Source of the DNA: Halomonas sp.
GTDB lineage: Bacteria; Pseudomonadota; Gammaproteobacteria; Pseudomonadales; Halomonadaceae
Length of the DNA: 64,000 bases
Direction: 5' to 3'
Assembly: GCF_017983445.1 (NCBI RefSeq)
Contig: NZ_JAGOBJ010000004.1
Span: forward strand, 248,001-312,000
Shown: positions 35,826 through 43,493 of the stretch, in pieces
Position numbering within the stretch: the stretch's first letter is position 1
Layout: each line of letters opens with the position of its first letter
The notes under the pieces: generated by a model
The model's input: only the letters and a program-made list of their open reading frames with translations
Told to the model about the DNA's origin: nothing
Database searches by the model: none
Translations under genes and position numbers: made by a program

Positions 35826-36803
35826 ATGCAATCGACGCAAGCACAGCCCATACAGATCAAATTGGCCAATCCGCGTGGTTTTTGTGCCGGCGTGGATCGC
35901 GCTATCGATATCGTCAATCGAGCCCTCGACGTGTTCGGCCCGCCCATATATGTTCGTCATGAAGTGGTTCATAACCGTTTCGTGGTGGAAACGCTGCGCG
36001 AGCGTGGGGCGGTCTTCGTGGAAGAACTCGACGAAGTCCCGGACGACGTGATCGTAATTTTCTCGGCCCACGGTGTTTCTCAGGCTGTTCAAACCGATGC
36101 CGACCGGCGTGGGCTGAAAGTATTTGATGCTACCTGCCCGCTGGTCACAAAAGTGCATCTGGAAGTGTTGCGCTACGCCAAGCGAGGCCATGAGTGCGTG
36201 CTGATTGGGCATGCGGGCCATCCGGAAGTAGAAGGCACCATGGGGCGTTACGATACGGCTCACGGCGGGCATATCTACCTGGTGGAAGATGAGCAGGATG
36301 TTGCCAATCTGGTCGTCAACGACCCTTCCAAGCTGGCCTTTGTGACGCAAACGACGCTTTCGATGGACGATACGGCCAAGGTAATCGACGCTTTGCGCGA
36401 CAAGTTTCCCGAGATCAGCGGGCCGCGCAAGGACGATATTTGCTACGCTACGCAAAACCGCCAGGACGCAGTGCGCGAGCTTGCCGCCGACAGTGACTTG
36501 GTGCTCGTTGTAGGGAGTCCCAATAGCTCAAACTCCAACCGCCTGCGTGAGCTTTCCGAACGCATGGGAACCCCGGCGTATCTGATCGATAATGCCGATC
36601 AGATTGACGCCACCTGGCTTGAGAACGTTGGCCGTATCGGCGTCACGGCTGGCGCAAGCGCTCCGGAAGTGCTGGTCAAAGGGGTTATCGCCAAGCTGCA
36701 ATCTTTCGGTGCTGCCGTGCCTGAAGAGCTGCTCGGCCAAGAAGAGAACATTACGTTTTCCATGCCCAAAGAGCTTCGTGAGCAGGTAATCGTCAGCAGC
36801 TAA
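35826..36803 (+). CDS. ispH: 4-hydroxy-3-methylbut-2-enyl diphosphate reductase (IspH)
   Basis: 325 residues. Last step of the MEP isoprenoid pathway; a [4Fe-4S] enzyme. Cluster ligands: C in [11 protein letters not shown] near residue 18, [11 protein letters not shown] near 102, and [11 protein letters not shown] near 203. Other marks are the catalytic Glu region ([11 protein letters not shown]) and [11 protein letters not shown]. The frame extends upstream into slpA, but the ATG at 35826 gives the standard N-terminus. Last gene of the conserved block, before the pilin genes. Confidence 0.96.
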   Translation: MQSTQAQPIQIKLANPRGFCAGVDRAIDIVNRALDVFGPPIYVRHEVVHNRFVVETLRERGAVFVEELDEVPDDVIVIFSAHGVSQAVQTDADRRGLKVFDATCPLVTKVHLEVLRYAKRGHECVLIGHAGHPEVEGTMGRYDTAHGGHIYLVEDEQDVANLVVNDPSKLAFVTQTTLSMDDTAKVIDALRDKFPEISGPRKDDICYATQNRQDAVRELAADSDLVLVVGSPNSSNSNRLRELSERMGTPAYLIDNADQIDATWLENVGRIGVTAGASAPEVLVKGVIAKLQSFGAAVPEELLGQEENITFSMPKELREQVIVSS

Positions 36804-36866
36804 TGCACTGCGCATCGGTTTCCGATAGTCTGAAAGTGTATGCGGTGGCCTGGGCAGGAGCATTAT

Positions 36867-37265
36867 TTGACGTTTTATCTTTATGCTTTACGCGCTGGTG
36901 GAAAGCCAAGGTGCCAGCGCGGTTTTACGCTTATTGAGGTTGTGGTGGTAATGGGCATTATCAGCCTCATTGCGGCCATGGCCTATCCTGTCTATACCCG
37001 TCACCTCCAAGCCTCACTGCGTACCGATGCGCATGCGGGGTTGATGCAGGCAGCCGCTGAGCTGGAACGCTGCAATTCCCGCACATATACCTATCATGAG
37101 TGTGCCATTCCCTCTCAATCTCCCGGCAAGCGCTACGCCTTGATGCTTTCAAAAGAGGCGGAGAATGGCTATCTACTAAGCGCTTCAACGCTTCAGGACG
37201 ATGGTTGTGAAACGGCTATTACGCTCAATAATCGAGGCGAGCGTTTACCCAAGGATTGCTGGTAA
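36867..37265 (+). CDS. Type IV prepilin-like protein (PilE-like minor pilin)
   Basis: 132 residues. Prepilin peptidase site CQRG|FTLIEVVVVMGIISLIAAMAYPVY: Gly at -1, Phe at +1, Glu at +5. The frame is open from ATG 36840, but TTG 36867 has AGGAG six bases ahead and gives a leader of normal length. The C-terminal disulfide-type Cys pair and 'GKRYALMLSKEAENGYLLSAST' resemble PilE/FimU-type minor pilins, from which the PilE label comes. First of four tightly packed pilin genes following ispH, as in Pseudomonas. Confidence 0.82.
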   Translation: MTFYLYALRAGGKPRCQRGFTLIEVVVVMGIISLIAAMAYPVYTRHLQASLRTDAHAGLMQAAAELERCNSRTYTYHECAIPSQSPGKRYALMLSKEAENGYLLSASTLQDDGCETAITLNNRGERLPKDCW

Positions 37266-37685
37266 ATGCAGCGCCAGCGCGGGTTCACCTTGGTTGAGGC
37301 ACTGATTGCCTTGGCGCTTTTAGTGTTTGGGCTTATGGGGATCGCGGCAATGCAATTAACCTCGTTGCAAAGTGCCACGACCGGCTATCAGTACTCGGCC
37401 GCAAGCCTTGCCGCTGTCGATATGCAGGAAAGCGCCTGGGGACGGCTTGCAACGACACAGAATTGCCGCCGCATTGATCTTGCTAGCCTGAGAAGCGCTT
37501 GGCGCGCCCAGTGGTTTGAAGGCCTTGATGCGCCGCTTAATGGCTCTACCGGTGAGGTGGAGCGCGCCGTAGTGGATGGAAGCTGCCACTTCACAGTCTC
37601 CATTGTGGTTAACGCCTGGCCTTCACAAGAGGTGCAAGAGCCCCTTGATTACGTATTTACACTGCCATTAAGTGAGGGGGCGTAG
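37266..37685 (+). CDS. pilV: Minor pilin PilV-like
   Basis: 139 residues, starting directly after the previous stop. Prepilin site QRG|FTLVEALIALALLVFGLMGIAAMQLTSL; the GLMGIAAMQ continuation is the PilV signature. Minor pilins prime assembly of type IV pili. Its stop overlaps the next start by one base. Confidence 0.85.
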   Translation: MQRQRGFTLVEALIALALLVFGLMGIAAMQLTSLQSATTGYQYSAASLAAVDMQESAWGRLATTQNCRRIDLASLRSAWRAQWFEGLDAPLNGSTGEVERAVVDGSCHFTVSIVVNAWPSQEVQEPLDYVFTLPLSEGA

Positions 37686-38143
37686 TGGTCAATACACGCC
37701 AGGCGGGCTTTACGCTGGTTGAAGTCATGGTCGCAATGGTCATCGGGGCGATTATTATTCTAGGCGCTGGACAGCTTTTATTAACCACAGTGACCACCTT
37801 TACCCGCGTGGAGGCGATCAGTCGTCAGCAGGAAGCGGTTATCTTTGCCGCTGAGGCATTGACGCGAGACGTTCGTCACGGTGCAGGAAGCCACTATGAG
37901 ATTAGCGAATCGTTGGTTAACGATGACACCTGTGCGCTACGCCGAAATGGCCAGCCATTGATCGAGGGGCTTTATAAAGGTAGCAATGATTGCCGTGCTG
38001 TTAATCTTTATGAACAAGATGTTCAGGGTATAGCGGGGTTGTACCGCATAACCTTGAGGTTTGCAGATTCAGAACGAGCGCCCTTTATATGGCATGTGAT
38101 GCAGCGAAGCCAAGTAATTAAGCCAACCGGCGTTAGCCTATGA
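37685..38143 (+). CDS. pilW: Minor pilin PilW-like
   Basis: 152 residues with GTG start overlapping the pilV stop. Prepilin site QAG|FTLVEVMVAMVIGAIIILGAGQLLL, followed by the PilW-like segment TFTRVEAISRQQEAVIFAAEALTRDVRHGA. Much shorter than typical PilW (over 250 residues), so the C-terminal domain is reduced. Confidence 0.75.
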   Translation: MVNTRQAGFTLVEVMVAMVIGAIIILGAGQLLLTTVTTFTRVEAISRQQEAVIFAAEALTRDVRHGAGSHYEISESLVNDDTCALRRNGQPLIEGLYKGSNDCRAVNLYEQDVQGIAGLYRITLRFADSERAPFIWHVMQRSQVIKPTGVSL

Positions 38144-38661
38144 AGCATCAGCAAGGGGCTGCATTAGTCATTGTAATGGCGATGCTTTCCGCAGCACTGT
38201 TACTCGGTGTCGCCAGCATGCAGTCAGCACTCGTTGATGAGCGTTTGGCAGGTAATTTTCGTGCCTCAGTGCAAGCACAAATGGTCGATGAGAGTCTGCT
38301 GGCTGCGTTGGCGGTTAGCCATCACTCTGCCCAGCGTGACGCTTTTTTAAACCACGTAACTGAAGGCCCCCAAGCGCTGGGCAGTGGGGAGCGTTACCGA
38401 CTTCAAGCAGAAGAGCTGGAGGTGTTGTTGGATGTTGGCGCGTTTAAAATGTTTCTCAGTCGTTTAGCGGCGGGCCGCGATACTCTTAACCATGACTCGC
38501 TAGCAGAAGAGGTCGCACTCAATATCAAGAAGCTCAGCAATGATCGAGTAGTGATTACCGCCAGCCGCCAGGGGCAAGCTCCCGATGAGGCATTGGTCAC
38601 GCAGCTTGAGTTTTTCAAGACTGACGCCGAACCGCAATGGCAGCTGGCAGGCTTACGCTAA
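38140..38661 (+). CDS. pilX: Minor pilin PilX-like
   Basis: 173 residues. PilX N-terminal pattern QQGAALVIVMAMLSAALLLGVASMQSALVDERLAGNFRA, including the usual E-R-x-A-x-N motif; unlike the other pilins it lacks the Phe/Glu pair after the cleavage Gly, as PilX proteins do. Four-base overlap with pilW. No pilY1, fimT or fimU gene follows, so the set is smaller than in Pseudomonas. Confidence 0.8.
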   Translation: MKHQQGAALVIVMAMLSAALLLGVASMQSALVDERLAGNFRASVQAQMVDESLLAALAVSHHSAQRDAFLNHVTEGPQALGSGERYRLQAEELEVLLDVGAFKMFLSRLAAGRDTLNHDSLAEEVALNIKKLSNDRVVITASRQGQAPDEALVTQLEFFKTDAEPQWQLAGLR

Positions 38662-38725
38662 TGCTATTCGCCACGCGTAAATCAGCGCGTTATGATAGGC
38701 CTATTTGCCCAAGAGCCTGAATACA

Positions 38726-39748
38726 ATGAGTCAAACTGCCAAAACCCGCGTCCTAACCGGTATTACGACTACTGGCACACCGCACTTAGGCAACTACGTT
38801 GGTGCGATTAAACCAGCCATAGAAGCAAGCCAGGACCCCAACGTACAGTCGTTCTATTTTCTGGCGGATTATCATGCCCTGATCAAATGCCAGGACCCGA
38901 AGCGCGTACAAGAGTCACGCCTGGAAATTGCCGCTACCTGGCTGGCGCTTGGCCTGGATACCGACAACGCAATCTTTTACCGCCAATCTGACTTGATCGA
39001 AGTTCAAGAACTCTCGTGGATGCTTTCCTGCGTGTGCGCCAAGGGGCTCATGAACCGTGCCCATGCCTATAAGGCAGCCGTGGCTGAAAACGAGGAAGCG
39101 GGTGATCAGGATGCTGATAAAGGTGTCACCATGGGCTTGTTTGGCTATCCGGTATTGATGGCCGCCGATATTTTGATGTTCAACGCCAATAAGGTGCCGG
39201 TAGGGCGCGACCAGATTCAACATATCGAAATGGCGCGCGATATGGCCGGTCGATTCAACCACCTTTATAAAGGGCAGTACTTTACGCTGCCCGAAGCCGT
39301 GGTGAGTGAGACGGGCGAGGTGTTGAAAGGGCTGGATGGGCGCAAGATGTCCAAAAGCTATAACAATACGATTCCGCTGTTTTCACCTGAGAAAAAGCTT
39401 CAAAAGCTGGTGCGTAAAATCAAGACCAACTCGCTTGAACCCGGCGAACCTAAAGATCCGGCTACCTGCACGCTGTTCCAGATTTATTCAGCGTTTGCCA
39501 ATGAAAGCGAAACAGCCGCCATGCGCGAACAATATGCCGCGGGTATCGGCTGGGGAGATGCCAAAAACCAGGTATTTGAGTATCTCAATGCACACCTGAG
39601 CGAACCCCGAGAGCGTTATTACAGGCTAATGGAAGATCCCGCCCATATTGAAGCCGTACTACAAAAAGGCGCAGAGCGGGCGCGCGAAGAGGCAGCAATC
39701 ACCATGGATAAGCTGCGTTCAGCGGTGGGGCTTGGACGCTTTATCTAA
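38726..39748 (+). CDS. trpS: Tryptophanyl-tRNA synthetase
   Basis: 340 residues, class I. HIGH-like [11 protein letters not shown] near residue 21, KMSKS near 200, and the Trp-pocket segment [16 protein letters not shown]. In-frame ATG/other codons from 38705 add seven residues; [12 protein letters not shown] at 38726 is the family start. The C-terminal end [10 protein letters not shown] is longer than in the short Bacillus form. Terminator shared with the convergent hcp. Confidence 0.95.
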   Translation: MSQTAKTRVLTGITTTGTPHLGNYVGAIKPAIEASQDPNVQSFYFLADYHALIKCQDPKRVQESRLEIAATWLALGLDTDNAIFYRQSDLIEVQELSWMLSCVCAKGLMNRAHAYKAAVAENEEAGDQDADKGVTMGLFGYPVLMAADILMFNANKVPVGRDQIQHIEMARDMAGRFNHLYKGQYFTLPEAVVSETGEVLKGLDGRKMSKSYNNTIPLFSPEKKLQKLVRKIKTNSLEPGEPKDPATCTLFQIYSAFANESETAAMREQYAAGIGWGDAKNQVFEYLNAHLSEPRERYYRLMEDPAHIEAVLQKGAERAREEAAITMDKLRSAVGLGRFI

Positions 39749-39769
39749 AGAGTAAAAGACGGCACTGAC

Positions 39770-39801
39770 TAAAAACCCCTTCCAATTGGAAGGGGTTTTT
39801 T
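39770..39801. terminator. Bidirectional terminator between trpS and hcp
   Basis: AAAACCCCTTCC (39772-39783), AATT loop, GGAAGGGGTTTT (39788-39799). A-run and T-run on both sides, so it can stop both the plus-strand trpS and the minus-strand hcp. Confidence 0.92.
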
Positions 39802-39823
39802 AATACAAGCATCGCGTACATGC

Positions 39824-40342
39824 TTAGCCTTCGATAGGCGCGCGCCAATCGTCAGAGCCAGAAGTGCCCGCAACGGTGTGTTCCCAATCGATCTTACGAT
39901 AGGCCAGAGAAACATCCATCAGCTGGGTGAATTCCGACTTGTTGATATCCTGAGCGTGTGGCATGCGCAGGTTAATATCAACAATCGTGGCATCCGTCAG
40001 TGTAGTGGTAAAGAAGTGCTCTTGTTTACCTTCCACAGACGTGCGGTACCACTTCAATGCAACGTGTGGCAGCATTTCGCCTGAAGCGAGTGCGTTGTAC
40101 ATCAGCGGAACGGATTTATTAAGTGCAACCGTAAACACAAATGGCTTGTGTGCACGTTGACCAGACGGCTGACCAGACTGCGGGTCAGTCGGTACGGTTA
40201 CGACGTGTTTGAATTCCTGAACCAGCATTTCATCTTCATGACCTTCGACATAAATATTGCCGACAGAATCAGGAGTGAAGGCGCCTGAGGTAATGTTACC
40301 CTGAGTCTGGCCTTCGATGCTGATATAACATGGTGTTGGCAT
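39824..40342 (-). CDS. hcp: T6SS tube protein Hcp (TssD)
   Basis: 172 residues. Hexameric ring protein forming the inner tube of the type VI machine and carrying small effectors. Typical start TPCYISIEGQTQGNITSGAFT and later HKPFVFTVALNKSVPLMYNALASGEMLP, VALKWYR and HFFTTTLTDATIVDI. ATG at 40342 with AAGGAG ahead; the 21-residue upstream extension is rejected. Transcribed away from the main tss operon from a sigma-54 promoter at 40397-40412. Confidence 0.96.
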   Translation of the reverse strand: MPTPCYISIEGQTQGNITSGAFTPDSVGNIYVEGHEDEMLVQEFKHVVTVPTDPQSGQPSGQRAHKPFVFTVALNKSVPLMYNALASGEMLPHVALKWYRTSVEGKQEHFFTTTLTDATIVDINLRMPHAQDINKSEFTQLMDVSLAYRKIDWEHTVAGTSGSDDWRAPIEG

Positions 40343-40396
40343 GGTCTGCTCCTTGACTAAAATATACATTAGTGCCCAGTGGACACCGTTATATAT

Positions 40397-40412
40397 AGCA
40401 ATCAATATGCCA
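40397..40412 (-). promoter_or_regulatory. Sigma-54 promoter of hcp
   Basis: On the minus strand: TGGCAT-ATTGA-TTGCT, matching the sigma-54 -24/-12 consensus TGGCAC-N5-TTGCW, with GG-N10-GC spacing. It would start transcription near 40386, leaving a leader of about 45 bases. The cluster encodes its own sigma-54 activator (vasH at 52983). Confidence 0.85.
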
Positions 40413-40981
40413 TTTTAATTAATTCTATATATATCATTCACCTATATAGTTTCTATAATTAAATCTAATTATAAGTAGGCATTGGCTTGCTTGATTTTAA
40501 GCAACTAGTTGCTCATTTGGCAATTAGTTGCTCGCCTATAAAAACGGTGTCGTTTTCCCGAATTCGAAAAAGTTGTTTTAAATGGTGTTTTGTTTTTTTT
40601 TAGTTAAGTATGTTCTATTTTGTTACTCAATGTTTTTAATTGATGGAATTATTTGTACATTATTTCACCTCTTTGTTTTTCTTATACAACCTTTTTTGTA
40701 AGTAAAAGAGTCTTTCTCTATAAGAGATTGCCGATAGTTTTTGTAAGACATATCTTACAAAACATTCGTTTTATTCTAATTATTATTAGTTTTGTTGTTA
40801 AATTCGTTAAATATCCTTAAAAATGGCGCTAAAAATTTACTAGTAGGTATTCATGATCTTTCTCAAAAGAGTGACTTGAGTTAAAGGCTCATTGGCATAC
40901 TTAAGCCTAATTCGCTACCTTCCGAAGATTGAAAAATTACTTACAGTTATTCTTAATTATCTCTCTCCCAAGGCGAATCTC
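40413..40981. other. AT-rich control region between hcp and tssB
   Basis: No gene. Besides the palindromes it holds an inverted repeat TTGCTT-N6-AAGCAA (40487-40504) that shares bases with the first palindrome and a small hairpin AAAACG/CGTTTT (40541-40556). The remaining ~400 bases up to tssB are very AT-rich, including T-runs around 40590-40700, suggestive of H-NS-type silencing (inference). No full sigma-54 site facing tssB was found. Confidence 0.5.
40500..40532. promoter_or_regulatory. Two tandem 14-bp palindromes, candidate VasH enhancer sites
   Basis: AGCAACTAGTTGCT at 40500-40513 is a perfect palindrome; GGCAATTAGTTGCT at 40519-40532 is a near copy. Centres are 19 bp apart, about two helical turns, and about 120 and 139 bp upstream of the predicted hcp start: the usual place for an activator of sigma-54 promoters. 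Confidence 0.6.
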
Positions 40982-41488
40982 ATGGCTAAACAAGGAACCG
41001 TCGCGCCTAAAGAGCGCATCAATATCAAGTATGTTCCAGCGACTGGTGATCAGCAGTCGGATACTGAGTTGCCGCTCAAGCTATTGGTTGTTGGCGACTT
41101 TAAAGGTGGTGAAGAAGAGGCCCCTATTGAAGAGCGACAAGCTGTTTCTGTCGATAAGAACAACTTCCAGTCGGTGATGCGTGAAGCTGGCCTGACATTG
41201 CAAACGTCGGTGTCCAATCGTCTGGAAGAGAGTGAAGATTTGGGTGAAATGACGGTCGATTTATCCTTTAAATCGCTTGAAGATTTCTCTCCGGATTCCA
41301 TCGCAAAGCAAGTACCCGAGCTGCGTAAGTTGGTAGAGCTGCGTGAGGCGTTGGTTGCTTTGAAAGGCCCTTTAGGAAACGTTCCTGCGTTCCGTGACCG
41401 GTTGCAGAAGTTGCTTGAGAACGATGATGCTCGCCAACAGCTATTAAGCGAGTTGGAGTTACTAGATACGGATCGGAAGGACGATTAA
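40982..41488 (+). CDS. tssB: T6SS contractile sheath small subunit TssB (VipA)
   Basis: 168 residues. Sheath protein that pairs with TssC around the Hcp tube. Family marks: RINIKYVPATGDQQSDTELPLKLLVVGDF, PIEERQAVSVDKNNFQSVM, LSFKSLEDFSPDSIAKQVPELRKL and LREALVALKGPLGNVPAFRDRLQKLL. The ATG at 40982 is the standard start; upstream frame (from 40892) is not conserved-looking. First gene of the main operon. Confidence 0.95.
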   Translation: MAKQGTVAPKERINIKYVPATGDQQSDTELPLKLLVVGDFKGGEEEAPIEERQAVSVDKNNFQSVMREAGLTLQTSVSNRLEESEDLGEMTVDLSFKSLEDFSPDSIAKQVPELRKLVELREALVALKGPLGNVPAFRDRLQKLLENDDARQQLLSELELLDTDRKDD

Positions 41489-41543
41489 TGCATCGTGATG
41501 CATAGCGTATCTATCAACTACATAATGATTTCGAGGCAGAGCG

Positions 41544-43028
41544 ATGAGTAAAACGGCCAAGCAGCAGCAGACAACGACAGCGGAAACAGAAACGGAAGTA
41601 TCTCTTCTGGACCAGGTAATGGCGCAAACACGTATGGCGCCTGCCGATGAGGGATATGACGTTGCCAAGCAAGGTGTCGCTGCTTTTATTGCAGAGCTCC
41701 TGGCAGATAGCGAGGCAACGCCCAAGGTCAATAAATCGATTATGGATAACATGATCGTTGAGCTTGATCGAAAGATTAGCCATCAGGTCGATGAAGTCTT
41801 ACACGACGAGAACTTTCAGCAGTTGGAGTCGGCATGGCGTGGCTTGAAGCTGCTTGTCGATCGCACCGACTTTCGGGAAAATATTAAGCTTGATGTGCTG
41901 CATGCGACGAAGCAGGAGCTTTTAGACGATTTCGAGTTTGCGCCTGAAATCAGCCAAAGCGGGCTTTATCACCATGTTTATAACGCGGGCTATGGCCAGT
42001 TTGGTGGCGAACCTGTCGCGGGCATTATTGGGCACTATGACTTCTCGCCTTCAACGCCTGATATGAAGCTATTGCAGTACGCGTCGGCTGTCGGTGCGAT
42101 GGCTCATGCGCCCTTTATGTCCTCTGTTGCCCCTTCTTTCTTCGGTATTGAAAGCTTTGAAGAGCTTCCTAATATCAAGGACTTGAAAGCGATTTTTGAA
42201 GGTCCGAAATATGCGCGTTGGCGCAGCCTGCGCGAGTCTGATGATGCGCGCTACCTGGGGCTGACGGCGCCGCGTTTTCTATTGCGTACGCCTTACGATC
42301 CGATCGAAAACCCGGTTAAGACCTTTAACTACCGGGAAACGGTCAATGAAAATCATGAGCATTACCTGTGGGGCAATACAGCCTACTTGTTGGCAGAGCG
42401 TTTAACCGATAGCTTCGCCAAGTACCGGTGGTGCCCCAATATCATCGGGCCGCAAAGCGGTGGCGCGGTTGAAAACCTGCCCGTTCATACCTACGAGGCG
42501 TTTGGTCAGCTACAGGCCAAGATACCTACAGAAGTACTAATCACTGACCGTCGCGAATTTGAAATGGCAGAAGAGGGGTTTATCTCTCTGACCATGCGCA
42601 AAGGGAGTGATAACGCCGCATTCTTCTCTGCCAACTCTGTGCAAAAGCCCAAAGTTTTTCCGAATACTGCTGAAGGTAAAGCGGCGGAGACGAACTTCAA
42701 GCTGGGTACCCAGCTCCCTTACATGTTCATTATCAATCGCCTTGCCCACTACGTAAAAGTGCTTCAGCGCGAACAGATTGGCTCTTGGAAAGAGCGCCAG
42801 GATCTTGAGCGTGAGCTTAATGCGTGGATTCGCCAATACGTTGCCGACCAGGAAAATCCGCCCGCCGACGTACGCAGCCGTCGTCCGCTTCGTGCAGCGT
42901 CCATCCAGGTATCTGACGTTGAAGGCGAGCCGGGCTGGTATCAGGTGTCGATGTCGGTACGCCCTCACTTCAAGTACATGGGCGCTAACTTCGAGCTTTC
43001 ATTGGTTGGACGCCTTGATAAGGAATAA
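41544..43028 (+). CDS. tssC: T6SS contractile sheath large subunit TssC (VipB)
   Basis: 494 residues, normal length. Recognised by LESAWRGLKLLVDRTDFRENIKLDVLHATKQELLDDFE, GEPVAGIIGHYDFSP, LRESDDARYLGLTAPRFLLRTPYDP and C-terminal 'RSRRPLRAASIQVSDVEGEPGWYQVSMSVRPHFKYMGANFELSL'. GAGG ahead of the ATG. It builds the outer sheath with TssB and is disassembled by TssH. Confidence 0.97.
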   Translation: MSKTAKQQQTTTAETETEVSLLDQVMAQTRMAPADEGYDVAKQGVAAFIAELLADSEATPKVNKSIMDNMIVELDRKISHQVDEVLHDENFQQLESAWRGLKLLVDRTDFRENIKLDVLHATKQELLDDFEFAPEISQSGLYHHVYNAGYGQFGGEPVAGIIGHYDFSPSTPDMKLLQYASAVGAMAHAPFMSSVAPSFFGIESFEELPNIKDLKAIFEGPKYARWRSLRESDDARYLGLTAPRFLLRTPYDPIENPVKTFNYRETVNENHEHYLWGNTAYLLAERLTDSFAKYRWCPNIIGPQSGGAVENLPVHTYEAFGQLQAKIPTEVLITDRREFEMAEEGFISLTMRKGSDNAAFFSANSVQKPKVFPNTAEGKAAETNFKLGTQLPYMFIINRLAHYVKVLQREQIGSWKERQDLERELNAWIRQYVADQENPPADVRSRRPLRAASIQVSDVEGEPGWYQVSMSVRPHFKYMGANFELSLVGRLDKE

Positions 43029-43043
43029 GGGAATGGGAGCGCT

Positions 43044-43475
43044 ATGGCTATGGAAAGCAGTGGGCGTTTAGGAAGCCGATTGTTTGAGCGTCTTGCTGCT
43101 CCTCATCGACCGGAAAGACACTCAGAAGAGACCCGGTTGAGCGAAGTGGTGGAGTCGATCAAACGCCATCTAGTGGATTTGCTTAATAGCCACCCAGGAA
43201 ATTGCGCCTGCGCGCCGGAACTTGGCCTGCTTGATTTCAATGACGCCACAGTGGGCGTCCTTGATCTGGAGCTCAATATCAAGCAGGCAATTCGGCACTG
43301 CATTGAGCGCTATGAACCGCGGGTCAAGCGTGTGGACGTGGAGTCATTGCCGAACTCAGGGGATCCACTGCAGCTGCGTTTTCAAGTGCATGCCACCGTC
43401 GCGCTAGGCAATGACAGCACCCAAGCCACGATTGATCTGTTGCTCAACAATAAGCGTTATCAGTGTCTCAACTGA
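43044..43475 (+). CDS. tssE: T6SS baseplate protein TssE
   Basis: 143 residues, gp25-like wedge protein. LFERLAAP near the start, SVVESIKRHLVDLLNSHPG-type segment, CAPELGLLDFNDA and C-terminal RFQVHATVAL. Two ATGs (43044, 43050) are possible; the GGGAG before them fits the second slightly better in spacing. Links sheath to baseplate. Confidence 0.92.
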   Translation: MAMESSGRLGSRLFERLAAPHRPERHSEETRLSEVVESIKRHLVDLLNSHPGNCACAPELGLLDFNDATVGVLDLELNIKQAIRHCIERYEPRVKRVDVESLPNSGDPLQLRFQVHATVALGNDSTQATIDLLLNNKRYQCLN

Positions 43476-43493
43476 TAGGCCTGAGAGGCACGA

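Noticed and set aside
40518-40532. TGGCAATTAGTTGCT as a sigma-54 promoter towards tssB
   Set aside because: The spacing between GG and GC is nine, not ten, and it would lie 450 bases from tssB; it is better explained as the second palindrome.
40885-40910. TTGGCATACTTAAGCC upstream of tssB as a sigma-54 site
   Set aside because: Spacing nine and the -12 part lacks TTGC.
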